Positions 14,327 to 25,813 of a stretch of 64,000 bases of DNA are shown in pieces. Origin of the DNA: Pisolithus tinctorius (lineage: Eukaryota > Basidiomycota > Agaricomycetes > Boletales > Pisolithaceae); the NCBI GenBank assembly GCA_024663395.1, contig JANFAH010000065.1:223846-287845 (forward strand). Direction: 5' to 3'. How positions within the stretch are numbered: the stretch's first letter is position 1; every line of letters begins with the position of its first letter. A program made the position numbers and the translations under genes. Under the pieces are notes generated by a model. That model saw nothing but the letters and a program-made list of their open reading frames with translations, was not told the DNA's origin and ran no database searches.

Positions 14327-14588
14327 AGGACGTTTCGCATTCTCGTTTTAGCTATTGTCCATGTTTCACATACCCGCTTCCTAGAGCGTCACATAAATGA
14401 TAGAGTGGATGGGGCTCCTACGTATCCTAACCTTAATTATAAGTTTTCATCTCCGTAGTACTCGGTTCTTCGATTTTCGGAACAACGCTGGACAATGGAA
14501 TCCCTGGCTGTTCCATGATACCTTCGCTGCTTCCGCTACCACCCTCCTACTTACAAGCTGGAACGTTGAACCCTAGTGTCTTCTCTAG
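14327..14588. other. Intergenic; right end starts the duplicated unit
   Basis: From about 14530 the sequence (cgctaccaccctcctacttacaag...) is homologous to about 17398 upstream of the second nitronate monooxygenase gene, marking the left edge of the tandem duplication. Confidence 0.6.
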
Positions 14589-16290
14589 ATGATAACGACA
14601 GCGTTGACCGAATTACTTCGCATTCGCATGTGAGTCCGCGGCTTCCACCAGACACAGCAAGATTTTAATCTTCGCGTAGCCCGGTTGTTCAAGGTGGAAT
14701 GCAATGGTGTGCATCTCGCATTTTGATGCCTGAACGAGTTGCTGAGCTGGATGTCAATAGGGTTGGCAAACCACCACTTGTAGCAGCAGTCTCCAATGCT
14801 GGAGGGCTGGGTGCGTTCACCATTGTCGCGCCGTCTAGAGCCAGTTTGAATGAACAGTTGGAGAACAGGGATCCTCACCGCCCTCACGCAGCCTACCCCA
14901 GAGGCGCTTCGCGTTGCCATTCGCGAAACGAGAGCTGCTACAGACAAGCCGTTCGGCGTCAATATCACCCTACTGCCCACCATCAATCCTCCGGACTATG
15001 AGGGTTATGCCCGCGCTGCTGTAGAGGAAGGCGTTCGAATCTTCGAGACAGCAGGCAACAATCGTATGCAGTAGTAGAGCCGACGGAACGCAGCACACCA
15101 CTAACCTTGACACACACAGCCGGCAAACTTATCAAGTACTTCAAATTACATGGGTGTATAGTCATACACAAGTGTACGAGTATAAGACACGCAAAGGTTC
15201 GCAGAATTTAAGCCTCTCGACTTGCATGTTAGAGCTCCCTTCCCTCTCGTTGCCAGTCCGCAGAACGTATGGGTGTCGACGTGCTCAGTATTGACGGCTT
15301 CGAATGTATGTTGTTTCGCCCGTGCATGTGACAAGCTGATTGTGTCCACCAAGGCGCTGGCTATCCAGGAGAAGATGACATTGGTGGTCTCGTTTTGGTA
15401 ACTTGGAGCGTCTTCCGAGGTTGTCATCAAAACTTACATACCCTGGTAGCTGGCGAGGGCAGCTCAAGAACTGAGGATACCATACATTGCCTCCGGTGGA
15501 ATTGCTAATGGCCGTGGACTAGCTGCTGCCCTTGCGCTCGGTGCTGCTGTACGTTTTACTCTCAGTACTCGTTGTGTCAGTGACCTTACTCAGGGGACTT
15601 GACTTCAGGGTGTGAACATGGGTGAATAACTACAGCCTGACGTTCCAGACCTGATCTAATTGATCGTCGTATAATTAGGTACCCGTTTCATGTGCACCAT
15701 CGAGAGGTATGTCGCTGGTCCTGTGATCCACCCTTGTAGACAATGGAAGTCGACATTATTACTTTCCAGTCCAATTCATCAGAACATTAAGGACACGATC
15801 GTGAAGGCGACTGAACAAGATACAATACATATATTTCGCACCCTCAAGAACACTGCTCGTGTTTTCAAGAATGCGATCGCTACGGACGTCGTCGCTATGG
15901 AACACAGAGATGGCGGCGCTCAGTTTCCGGAGCTTCGCGATTTGGTGTCTGGTGCACGAGGTAAGCTTGTATACGAGAACGGGGACCCGGAGTACGGTAT
16001 ATGGAGTGCTGGTGTTGTGTTGGCCCTCATTAAGGATATACCAAGTTGCGAAGAACTACTCAAGGGGATAGAGAAGGAAGCAGAGGACACTATTGCAGAG
16101 ATGAGCAGAAGGGTACGACCGAAAGCCAAGCTATAGAGGTATGATACCAAATATTCTCGTTACCATCTAGTACTACCCCATGTCATACAGAGCCTGCTTC
16201 TTCTTTCTGTCATGCCCCGCTATAAATTTACCTCTGCGCGGAGTCGTAGACCTACTCAGCTGCTTGTATTGTTGCTGTTGAACTTCGATA
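14530..16290 (+). repeat. Tandem duplication unit 1 (nitronate monooxygenase)
   Basis: Left unit of a direct duplication covering the whole gene plus short 5' and 3' flanks. The partner lies at about 17398-19140. Exons and introns match at most positions, with scattered substitutions and small indels in the flanks. Confidence 0.8.
14589..16136 (+). CDS. Nitronate monooxygenase, copy 1
   Basis: An FMN-dependent enzyme (2-nitropropane dioxygenase family) that oxidises toxic alkyl nitronates such as propionate-3-nitronate. The start is MITTALTELLRIR at 14589. After splicing the protein has the N-terminal PVVQGGMQW, then [20 protein letters not shown], a central [53 protein letters not shown] and GVNMGTRFMCT, the standard FMN-binding barrel elements. 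About eight introns, each 45-60 bp, fit GT-AG rules. The stop is at 16134-16136. It is the left member of a head-to-tail pair with near-identical exons and introns; both copies look intact. Confidence 0.88.
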
Positions 16291-17451
16291 CATCCGAACT
16301 GGGATGAACTGCACTCCGTTCGCCTCCGAGGTCTGTCCGAAGTGTGTGCGATAGCCTACTCCTGGCTAGTATATGTCTCCTGTGTATAGAAGAACAAATA
16401 TGCATTCACAGTTATAACTTAAGAGCCTTGACCTAGGCAAAATTTTGGGTGCTTGCCATCGATCCCAACAACAATTCAATGCATAGACTAATATTATATC
16501 CTCAGTTGTGAGACCTTGCAGGTTTCCGCGAGCAAGGAGACCTGCACTGAGCGCAGCACTGGCTCCGGACACACTTGAAGCATTACAAGAACTCAAATTT
16601 GCCTACAAGCAAGACCGACTGACGTTCACGACTGATCCCATTTCTAATGAGTGAGATTCTACCATATCTAATGCAGTCACTGCCTGGGCTGTTGGTAAGT
16701 TGATAGCAACTAGTGCTTTGGACGAACTTCAGCAGCTTTTTGCAAACAAGCAGGTCAGGTATTGACTCAAGTAATCTACAACAATACATACCAGTGTCTA
16801 GATAGCAATTTGCCTGTAATCTTTGGCTTAATGAACCAGGCATATGTGTATATGTAGTACCAGACACTCGCGACTCGGACATAGTTGCCACCCGAAGTGA
16901 GTTGAACCGGACCGTCGGCTAATCTGCCTCAATTCAGTTTAGTTCACCTCACGGCAACTCCATCAACCCGTTTTCACATGACTAACTGGCATTATTTGAC
17001 TCACTTCACTCAGCTCTACAACTAAACTGAACGGATCTGGTCTATCGTCCTGCAGTTAGCTGTAAGGTATCAGCGGGTAGCTGAGAGTTCTCGTCTTTCT
17101 ATCAGTCTTGTGCCGATTGCGAAATAACAAATAAATTAGAGAGTATCTGAGTATTACTGAATGTCTTTGCAACTTCAGTTAAATGATAGTACAAACTGCA
17201 TGCCGTAGTGCCTGGCCACAATCCGTCATTGCATCTGACACGTAGCACCCATCAACGTTATCTAGCATGTGTCTACGGGGTAACTTGAAAGGCCGTGTAC
17301 GATTGCGACTGCAGCCCTGAACCTCTCTAACGGAAATCACATGGGTCAATTCTTCGATTGAACAATCCCAAAGTCCCTAACTGATCCGTGACAGCCTCCG
17401 CTACCGACCTCCCACTTACAAGCTTGAACGTTGAACCCTAGTCTTGATCAG
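16137..17451. other. Intergenic between the two nitronate monooxygenase genes
   Basis: The first roughly 150 bp match the flank downstream of copy 2 (gtatgataccaaatattct, gctataaatttacctctgcg), and the last roughly 55 bp match the flank upstream of copy 1. The middle (about 16300-17390) shows no gene or repeat I recognise. Confidence 0.5.
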
Positions 17452-19140
17452 ATGATAACGACAGCGTTGACCGAACTACTTGGTATTCGCATGTAAGTCC
17501 GCGGCTTCCACCAAACACAACGAGATTTTTAATCTTCGCGTAGCCCGGTTGTTCAGGGTGGAATGCAATGGTGTGCATCTCGCATTTTGATGCCTGAACG
17601 AGTTGCTGAGCTGGATGTCAATAGGGTTGGCAAACCACCACTTGTAGCAGCAGTCTCCAATGCTGGAGGGCTGGGTGCGTTCACCATTGTCGCGTCGTCT
17701 AGAGCCGGTTTGAATGAACAGTTGGGGAACAGGGATCCTCACCGCTCTCACGCAGCCTACCCCGGAGGCGCTTCGCGTTGCCATCCGCGAAACGAGAGCT
17801 GCTACAGACAAGCCGTTCGGCGTTAATATCACCCTGCTGCCCACCATCAATCCTCCGGATTATGAGGGCTATGCCCGCGCTGCTGTAGAGGAAGGTGTTC
17901 GAATCTTCGAGACAGCAGGCAACAATCGTATGCAGTAGCAGAGCCAACGGAACACAGCGCGTCACTAACCTTGACACACAGCCGGCAAACTTATCAAGTA
18001 CTTCAAATTACATGGGTGTATAGTCATACACAAGTGTACGAGTATCAGACACGCAAAGGTTCGCAGAATTTAAGCCTCTCGACTTGCATGTTAGAGCTCC
18101 GTTTCCTCTCGTTGCCAGTCCGCAGAACGTATGGGTGTCGACGTGCTCAGTATTGACGGCTTCGAATGTATGTTGTTTTTGCCCGTGCATATGACAAGCT
18201 GATTGTGTCCGTCAAGGTGCTGGCCATCCAGGAGAAGAGGACATTGGTGGTCTCGTTTTGGTAACTTGGAGCGTCTTCCGAGGTTGTCATCAAAACTTAC
18301 GTACCCTGGCAGCTAGCGAGGGCATCTCAAGAACTGAAGATACCATACATTGCCTCCGGTGGAATTGCTAATGGCCGTGGACTAGCTGCTGCCCTTGCGC
18401 TCGGTGCTGCTGTACGTTTTACTCTCAGTACTCGTTGTGTCAGTGACCTTACTCAGGGGCCTTGACTTCAGGGGGTGAACATGGGTAAACAGCTACAGCC
18501 TGACTTTCCTGATCTGATCTAATTAACTGTCATATAATTAGGTACCCGTTTCATGTGCACCATCGAGAGGTAGGTCTCTAGACCTGTGATCCACCCTACA
18601 ACTGAAGTCGACATTATCACTTTCCAGTCCAATTCATCAGAACATTAAGGACACGATCGTGAAGGCGACTGAACAGGACACGATACATATCTTCCGCACC
18701 CTCAAGAACACTGCTCGTGTTTTCAAGAATACGGTCGCTACGGAGGTCGTCACTTTGGAACGCAGACCTGGCGGCGCTCAGTTCTCGGAGCTTCGCGATT
18801 TGGTGTCTGGTGCACGAGGTAAACTTGTATACGAGAACGGGGACCCGGAGTACGGTATATGGAGCGCTGGTGTTGTGTTGGGCCTTATTAAGGATATACC
18901 AAGTTGCGAAGAACTACTCAAGGGGATAGAGAAGGAGGCAGAGGGTACTATTACAGAGATGAGCAGAAGGGTACGACCGAAATCCAAGCTATAGAAGTAT
19001 GATACCAAATATTCTTGTTACCGCCAGGTACTGTCCCATGACATACAGGGCCCCTTTCGCTTCGTCATGCCCACTATTCTCAGCTATAAATTTACCTCTG
19101 CGCAGAGTCGTAGTTCTAGTCAGCTGCTTGACATTGTTGC
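17398..19140 (+). repeat. Tandem duplication unit 2 (nitronate monooxygenase)
   Basis: Right unit of the direct duplication with the unit at about 14530-16290. Homology fades after the shared segment ...gcctctgcgcagagtcgtag... and ...cagctgcttg.... Confidence 0.8.
17452..18994 (+). CDS. Nitronate monooxygenase, copy 2
   Basis: Paralogue of the gene at 14589, with the same start (MITTALTELLGIR), exon order, intron positions and motifs ([40 protein letters not shown]). Differences are few: Glu-Glu-Asp replaces Glu-Asp-Asp in the PGEDDIGG loop, Ser replaces Ala in LARAAQEL, and several changes lie in the last exon (for example TEVVTLERRPGG versus TDVVAMEHRDGG). The reading frame is intact to the stop at 18992-18994. 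The concentration of amino-acid differences in the last exon, compared with nearly silent upstream exons, may be meaningful for function. Confidence 0.87.
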
Positions 19141-20826
19141 CGGGGCTTCTGATCCCCGGGTTACTACCGCCGAGTGTTACACGACGACAATCACTGTCCC
19201 CACGGCAAGGTAGTCAATATTGAAACTAGCGACGATGTCGCTCATGCAGTGGGTTGCCTGTTCAAATGAGCCAATCTCGTCTGTTCTCTCCCTCTATTGC
19301 TCAATACGCAGTTGCCGTTCTCAGTGTAGTTGGTGTGCTCCGGCAACCTCGCCACTTCATTTCAGCTTGTAAGTATGACATTCGTGATGCACCAGTCGAG
19401 AGCTGAGGCCTGAAGAATGTACCCAGACTCACTGTAGACGTTAGCCATGTCAGGACGCTGTTCAGGGTAAATGTGCTCTGCACTCGACAGTGTGGACTAT
19501 ACCGGTGTGTCTGAATCAACACGGGTACGCACGATGGTGGGAGTATCTCTCTCGTTCTACGGTGAACAGGGCAAGTAAGATACCGCCAGGTTGGCTACGT
19601 AGTACGAGAAGGTATCCAGGCTATGTTGACTCCTTTCTAACCCCCTTCAAACATGGCCTACCTCTTCAATGTAAGTTCACGCCCATATTCCTCGATACTG
19701 ACATGTTCTCAATGCTATGACGCGCGTCGCGTGCGTATACGTATACCCACGTATGGTTGTACCCAAGAACACCTCCGTACCTTTTTGGCAGTGGCCCATA
19801 GGTTTCGGCTTTCGATAGTCAAACATACATCGATCGTGCCTTGCATCAAAGCAGGATAAAGCATTGCAGTGTGTAGTTTATCGCAATCACCAGTAAGCCC
19901 GCAATGTGTCAAACGTAGTCAGCTGATGGACTTGGTTTCACCTGTCGAAGCTCCCTTATCCCCACCATGCGTGCGAATGGCCACCAACTGTACGACCACT
20001 TCATACATTTTGGTCCCTCCAAACATCGAAACTGGACATTTTGGAGTGTTAGTGTGGTGTGTGTATTGTCATGCATACCACCCAGAGAGGTACTCGGCCA
20101 CAACCTTCGAGTTCACTGACAGTCTAAACGTTGACCGGTCAACATGATATACGTCCATCCATCGCCGATCACAACGTATTATTACCAAAGCGACAACAAC
20201 AGCGACCACTACATACTTACATACCTCAATCTTTGCACGGACAGCATCAGCACTGTGAAATGAATATCGTGTTACGGCACGGCATATCGACTAACCCGAG
20301 TAGTATCCAGCGGTTTACTGCTTGCCGGCTAATCACGTTTTCACCATGCTAGTATCGATTCCGCAACGAAACCCGCTCATTTGGCTTGACCAACCGTCAA
20401 TGACTCCGATGCGACGTGCAAGTCGATCTTCAAGTTGTTAACGCGGTGACACATTGGCGTCAGTGGTGACAAGCGTGTGATTTCGTACAGATCGAAACCC
20501 TATCGATGGGTGACGTTGTCCTTAGCTTGCCGCTGCGGCTCAGCTTCTGATGGAACACGTGAAGGGCCGTTTATCAGGACTATGGCCTGTGGCGTTACAC
20601 TCCCCCTACTGTTTGACTGCTTGGAGCCTGCTGACCAGGTTAACCCACATAGATTCTCAGTCCTCGGCTGAAGGTGCCCAAGAACTTCCATCTTCTTGAT
20701 TATATTGTCCCACCACGGCTGGTTCGTCCATTGCACCTACGCGCCACCTCCGAAACAGCAGTAGTCTGTGACTTGCCGCTCATAACATCTTCAGTTTTGG
20801 ACTTCTCCATTTCTATTCCCCAAAAG
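18995..20826. other. Gene-poor stretch, nothing recognised
   Basis: After the duplicated 3' flank (to about 19140) there are only short open frames without motifs. No transposon hallmarks, target-site duplications or terminal repeats were seen. Confidence 0.4.
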
Positions 20827-22480
20827 ATGACGACCATGACGGCGGCAGATTTCCTCCAATTTGCATATATCATTCGGCTAACTCGAACGTGTCAATGTGG
20901 GTGACAATGGCTGTTGCGTGTCATTCTGCTGAACACAATACACGCCAGTGGTTCCGTCTGCACTTATGGTGTACGACTACTGTAAGCATCGACTGTCGGA
21001 ACACGGTTAAGACTCATCACTCACGGAACATGCAGTGATTAGTATTGACCGAGAGGTACATTTTCCGTGTAGTATAATTTTGCCTACCACCCTTGATTAA
21101 CGATTAACGCTTCCAAGGTTCAATATATATGGGTAAGGATTTTCCTGTGGAGATGAACGTATCCTGAATATGATGGCTTTTCACAGAAACGACCCAGAAC
21201 GACCACAACGATTCTGTATCTCATCGTAAGCGCTCGTTATATGTTCTGTCAGTGTGGGTTCTTCTCAAGCGGTCGCACTAGGTGCGATACTTCGGCACTA
21301 TATATGGTCTGTAAGTCTTATTTCAAATGCTCATGCCATGAGCTTTTGAATCCGAATCTGCACCGTAGGATTAATACCATCGGTCGGTCAAGTGCTGGAA
21401 TATCGGCTCAAATTCAACGAACTCACCTGGTGTTTGTTTAGTCTTCTTATCCGACGTTTCTAGCAAGGTGAGAACCACCTGAAACGCGAGGGACCTTTCT
21501 AAGTGATTGCAATAGTTGTAAGTGACAGTGAGGAGCTCCGATCTTCACTAACACATCGTTGCACACATATACGTGCCGTAGCTGTGAGCTGCGTTACTCT
21601 AGCGATTGTATTGGGACTTTCTGACGTACCCACAGGTAGTATTTTCTTGGCTATCCAAGGCTGGCCCTCTTGCTGCGTACTGTGGCTGGTACAGAGTGAG
21701 ACTCTCGTATTAACGACTAAGAACATTGCATTTGCTCATGTTACCCTCAAGTCATTCTACAACTGCGTCTCTACGTGTTGTACGACCGCTCGCGAAGGGT
21801 CTCATTACTCGTGGGCTCCGCATTTGTAGCAGAGATCCTGGCTGTGTCCGCGATTCTCGTCACCGCAAATCTCACATCAGGAAGTTAGTGTCCTGCCTTT
21901 CACTGCATATACTGACGCTTGAAATCACGAGTAAGCCACCATCGAACTCATACCTGGATTGAAGTTCTGTACCAATACAGGCGTATCAAACAATTTTTAC
22001 GTCTTCTGGCTACCGATACTGAGTTTCGAGTGCATATTGTGTGCACTTGCCGCTTGGGCAGGTGTTCGGCGATCGAGGAACAGTGCGAATCCCACCTCGG
22101 TAACTAACAAAATTCGTCTCCTGGATGTCTTGATCAAGGGCAATGTGGGATATTTTATAACGTAAGCACCTATACTTCATCCATGGTAGTGTCCACGAAT
22201 CTTGTTAGCATCTTCCTGGTGAGCGTCGTGAACGCGGTAATGTGGGGTACGCTCTCTGTACGTAATCACTTCCAGCTCCTGTATCAATCTCACGTGCAAC
22301 CGGTTCTAGGAAGAGTGGATCGAAGTACCGGAAGGTTTCCCGCATGCCGGAACAGTTATTGCAGGTTGTCGGCTCATTCTACATATACGGGATGCAACGA
22401 TTCCTGTCGCGGAAGACACGTTCCTGGAGTCATTAGCGTTCGAATACCCTATGCAACACGTATCTGCCGCATCAGCATGA
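20827..22480 (+). CDS. DUF6533-type multi-pass membrane protein (model partly resolved)
   Basis: A fungal integral membrane protein family of unknown function, expanded in Agaricomycetes. Exon 1 starts MTTMTAADFLQFAYIIR. Exon 2 (about 20949) reads LVPSALMVYDY and splices to LISIDREVHFP (about 21038), the N-terminal DUF6533 pattern of YDYxxxxxxEV. Further exons give KRPRTTTTILYLI (about 21188), SQAVALGAIL, a helix NNFYVFWLPILSFECILCALAAW (about 21985), the soluble segment NKIRLLDVLIKGNVGYFI and the terminal EVPEGFPHAGTVIAGCRLILHIRD, ending at the stop 22478-22480. The order matches other members of the family. Middle boundaries (about 21300-21950) are not firmly placed. No role can be given. 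Confidence 0.6.
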
Positions 22481-22994
22481 GTAGTCCGTAGCACAGGAGA
22501 TCCTTGCGGTGTATATTTATTTGTCATAGAGAATGATGAACATTCTATGCACTGATTCCCATCAGGCTTTAGGGTCTCAGAGCAGACAAGTAGCTTGATC
22601 AAAAATTGATATGAACAAACAAGCAGAGAGAAGCTCGATATCCAGGCATCTTTCAGCGATGGGCTAGTAGATGGTGGCGGTAATCGGGTAGTGCGAGGCG
22701 GTGATGCGTGGAAAGAAAAGATCTCACAAAGGACTCATGCATATCATTGAATGTCAATTGCAGTCATCGACTTTCTGAGTGGTGGCCTGAAGTATAGATC
22801 TGAGCATGTCCATACGTACCTTTCATTCGACGCAACGCACGCCGTTTCCCGTTGAGATCGGGGCTGCGAGGCTCGGGCCCCGGAAATGGAAATGTATACG
22901 ATTACATAATGAAACAACTGATGCCAGTACAGCCATTTCAATGTGTCACAAAAGCGTTGACGCGCTCTGTTCCAACTTCTCTCCAGCGTCCACG
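22481..22994. other. Intergenic, nothing recognised
   Basis: 514 bp between two DUF6533-type genes, with no motif-bearing open frame. Confidence 0.4.
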
Positions 22995-24224
22995 ATGAGT
23001 AACAGCACCCTGCCCCAGTTGCCAGCGTCCCTCGATCTCCCCGCTCACCTTTCGGCTCAGAAGTATTTTTTTGTTTGCACGCTCACAGTCTTGTCATGGG
23101 ACACCCTAGTTCTCTCGCCTAGATCTTATAAACTTAGCCGGACGAAGACATGGCCTCCATTGAAGGCGCTCTATTATTTCCTGCAGACCTGGGTGATAGC
23201 TGACTTCGTGGTTACTGGTGAGTGTACTCGTATCGCAATTTTTTCGTCCTTCCTGTAGAATATACCGTATTTCTGATTCATCTATCCACTCCTGACAGGC
23301 GTGATGTTCTTTTCTACGTCAGTGCAGCAGGACACAGACTGTCGCAGGTTTTGGCCGTATGAGCCCATTTGCACTGCGATACTGCTCTTCGCAGCCTCCA
23401 CCGCGCACGTCATCCGCATTTCTGCCATCTACTCGCATGCGAACCGTGTGCGCTCTATCATGTTTGGCTTGTTGTTTGTTCAGGCGGTCGTTACTGCTGT
23501 GTGCTGTGGCTTCTATCGCTCTGTCAAACTTCTTGATGGCCAGGGTTGTATTGCCGGTCCCCTCAACAATCAGAGCTGGGTAGCCGTCTATTGGCTCATC
23601 CCCACATTGTTGTACGGCGCTTCCTTTTCATTTGCTGTGTCACGCTCTCTGCGAACCCTCGGGGAGCGTCCGCTCACTCCATGGCGACTCATGCTACGTG
23701 ACAATCTCAACCTTTACGGTACTATCTTCTTCGTCAACCTTATCAACGTACTCTTCTACTTCATCATGACGCCTACCGGCCCTAATGATCCAATCAAAAC
23801 CATCGTGACGAGCATGGCGGGCGTGCTCACGGCCACGATGACAATGCGCATTATCCTGGGTGTCCGCGGTTCTCTTGAGAATGGTGGGACCTTCACTACA
23901 GGAAGTGGCCAAGGCAGCGGTGTCAGTGGTAGCATGACTGCAAGTGCTGTCGGTGTTGCTCGAGGGCGCAGCGCCCCAACGTACACACTAGGCGACATCC
24001 ATACGCATTCAAAAACTGGAGCTGGTTCGCGTGGGGCTGACAAAATCGAAGGCGGCTGGGACGTCGACAAAAGCTTTGTGGATGCACCAGCAGACGCCAA
24101 GGTTGTACTTCCTATCGTAGGGGAAAACGACAGCATACGCGAGGAAAGTGGTCCAGTGTCACCCTTTTCACCCAAAGCCGGTGTTCAAATCACTATAGAT
24201 AAGGAGGTTCAGTATGACGAGTAG
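22995..24224 (+). CDS. DUF6533-type multi-pass membrane protein
   Basis: The start is MSNSTLPQLPASLDLPAHL at 22995. A single intron (23219-23299, gtgagt...gacag) joins IADFVVTG to VMFFST. The N-terminal block YFFVCTLTVLSWDTLVLS...W...KALYYFLQ is the DUF6533-like region. Five or six further hydrophobic segments follow (AILLFAASTAHVIRIS, IMFGLLFVQAVVTAV, WVAVYWLIPTLLYGA, IFFVNLINVLFYFIM). The C-terminal roughly 120 residues are hydrophilic and Gly/Ser-rich, probably cytosolic. It lies in the same orientation as the related gene at 20827 but is clearly diverged, so it is an old paralogue at best. Function unknown. Confidence 0.75.
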
Positions 24225-25813
24225 GTACACAAGGATTCCTATGGAGTACGGGGGTACATAGGCCAGGTTGCGCAATTCGCCCGTCGATGGATCTGTCCTG
24301 TTTCCACTCGCTTTTTACAGTGAACTCTCCTTTTGGGCAACTGTTTAATATTGCTGCAGAGTTAGTCAAACGGTTCTTCTGATGCTCTTGGTTCTTCCCG
24401 ACGATTTAGGCTCAACTATGTAACTCCGTATGCTTGTACCCGGCGTGTCCGGTCAACAGGAAGGTGTCATGTATGTGTTTGAGTTGATTCTGGGATAAGG
24501 TCCGCCATCGCTCTCGATTAAAATCATTAGCTTCTACTAAGTGAGTTACGAGTGTATATGTGGATTCCCGTCTTTTCCCTTGACACGATAGGTTCTTTCC
24601 TGAGCTTCATAAGATAGCATAACAGTTTTCTACAGAACTAGCAATACACACGACGCCGGGACAGTCATCGATGCGTAACATGTATGTAACATACATTCTA
24701 CGAAAGCGACTTGCGACTAGACATAATGACTCGCACTGTTGACAACTTTGGCTGCCTCCTATCTCGCACGTCACACCGGTGGTTGGTGAAAATTTCATTT
24801 CTGTTACCTCATGGTCGTGATTCTCATGTTCAATGACTCCAATACCTTTTCGTTCGAGGCTTGCTCTTCAGCGACCTCCATTCATTTGGCCGTCGCGTCT
24901 GCCAGCGTGTCGCGAGTAGCATTTGACTTGTCGAGGTTCCCTACTCGTCTCGTTTCCTCCTAATGTGTTAAGCTGCCCTCACGGGGGAATGTATCGTTGA
25001 ACAAGAATATGATAGGCAGCCAGTATGGACTTGTCATAAGCAGCCATGCTGTAAAAGTTGGCACGCCAGCCTAGATAATGTGTCGCCCAAGACATGGTCG
25101 CCACGGAAACAATTCAGTGTGATCCTCTAGCAATGCAATAAGGAGAAACGTAAAGGCTGCAGACCTCCTCACCTTTCGTGTGCGGCTCCACTGTCGGGTA
25201 TCGTCGACGGGAACTTGCTCGAAGTCTACACATACCTCTTTCCTTTGGGCTACGGCGCCGGAGTCATGGGGCATTGATAAGTCGGTGGGTGCTCTTTGAC
25301 TCATCGGGAAAAGGCATAGGAGAAAAGCCGATGTACTGAGAACCAAAGAAATTAACGTTGAGGTGTAGAGGACTATATTATCATCTTGGTTTGAGGGTTC
25401 CAGCTATCACTTCGCATACGAACGTCTCATGGACAATGCAATCTAAATTCACGCAGTTATCAGGTCCAAGTTACATTGTCAGTGTTAACGGAGATGGGTG
25501 CACATGGGATTAATCCAAGACTATGCACCATACACCTCCCTTCTGTCGCCACTGCAAGGCTTGACCCCGAAGATCGCTGACTTACCTGGGTCCCATCTCA
25601 CGTACAGCAGGTGAATAATGTACTACGGAGGCCTTCAAATAGCAGGCGGGGCAAATCCTGCTTAGGGAATTGAGCCCATGGAAACGAATGGCTCCATCAC
25701 ATGCAGGACATACACTCGCGATACATGCATCAGAGTGGTCCCAAGGGCATCAGGGATAACATACAGAGTACCCCCGATTGTACTGCTACAGCTCCAGAGA
25801 AACGATGATGATC
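24225..25813. other. Gene-poor stretch, nothing firmly recognised
   Basis: About 1.6 kb. On the minus strand around 25071-25390 an open frame begins with a hydrophobic run (SLVLSTSAFLLCLF) and could be a short secreted or membrane peptide, but no ATG opens it in frame and no motif is visible. Confidence 0.35.

Noticed and set aside
18995..20826. Possible transposon remnant in the gene-poor stretch
   Set aside because: No terminal repeats, transposase or reverse transcriptase motifs or target-site duplications could be seen.
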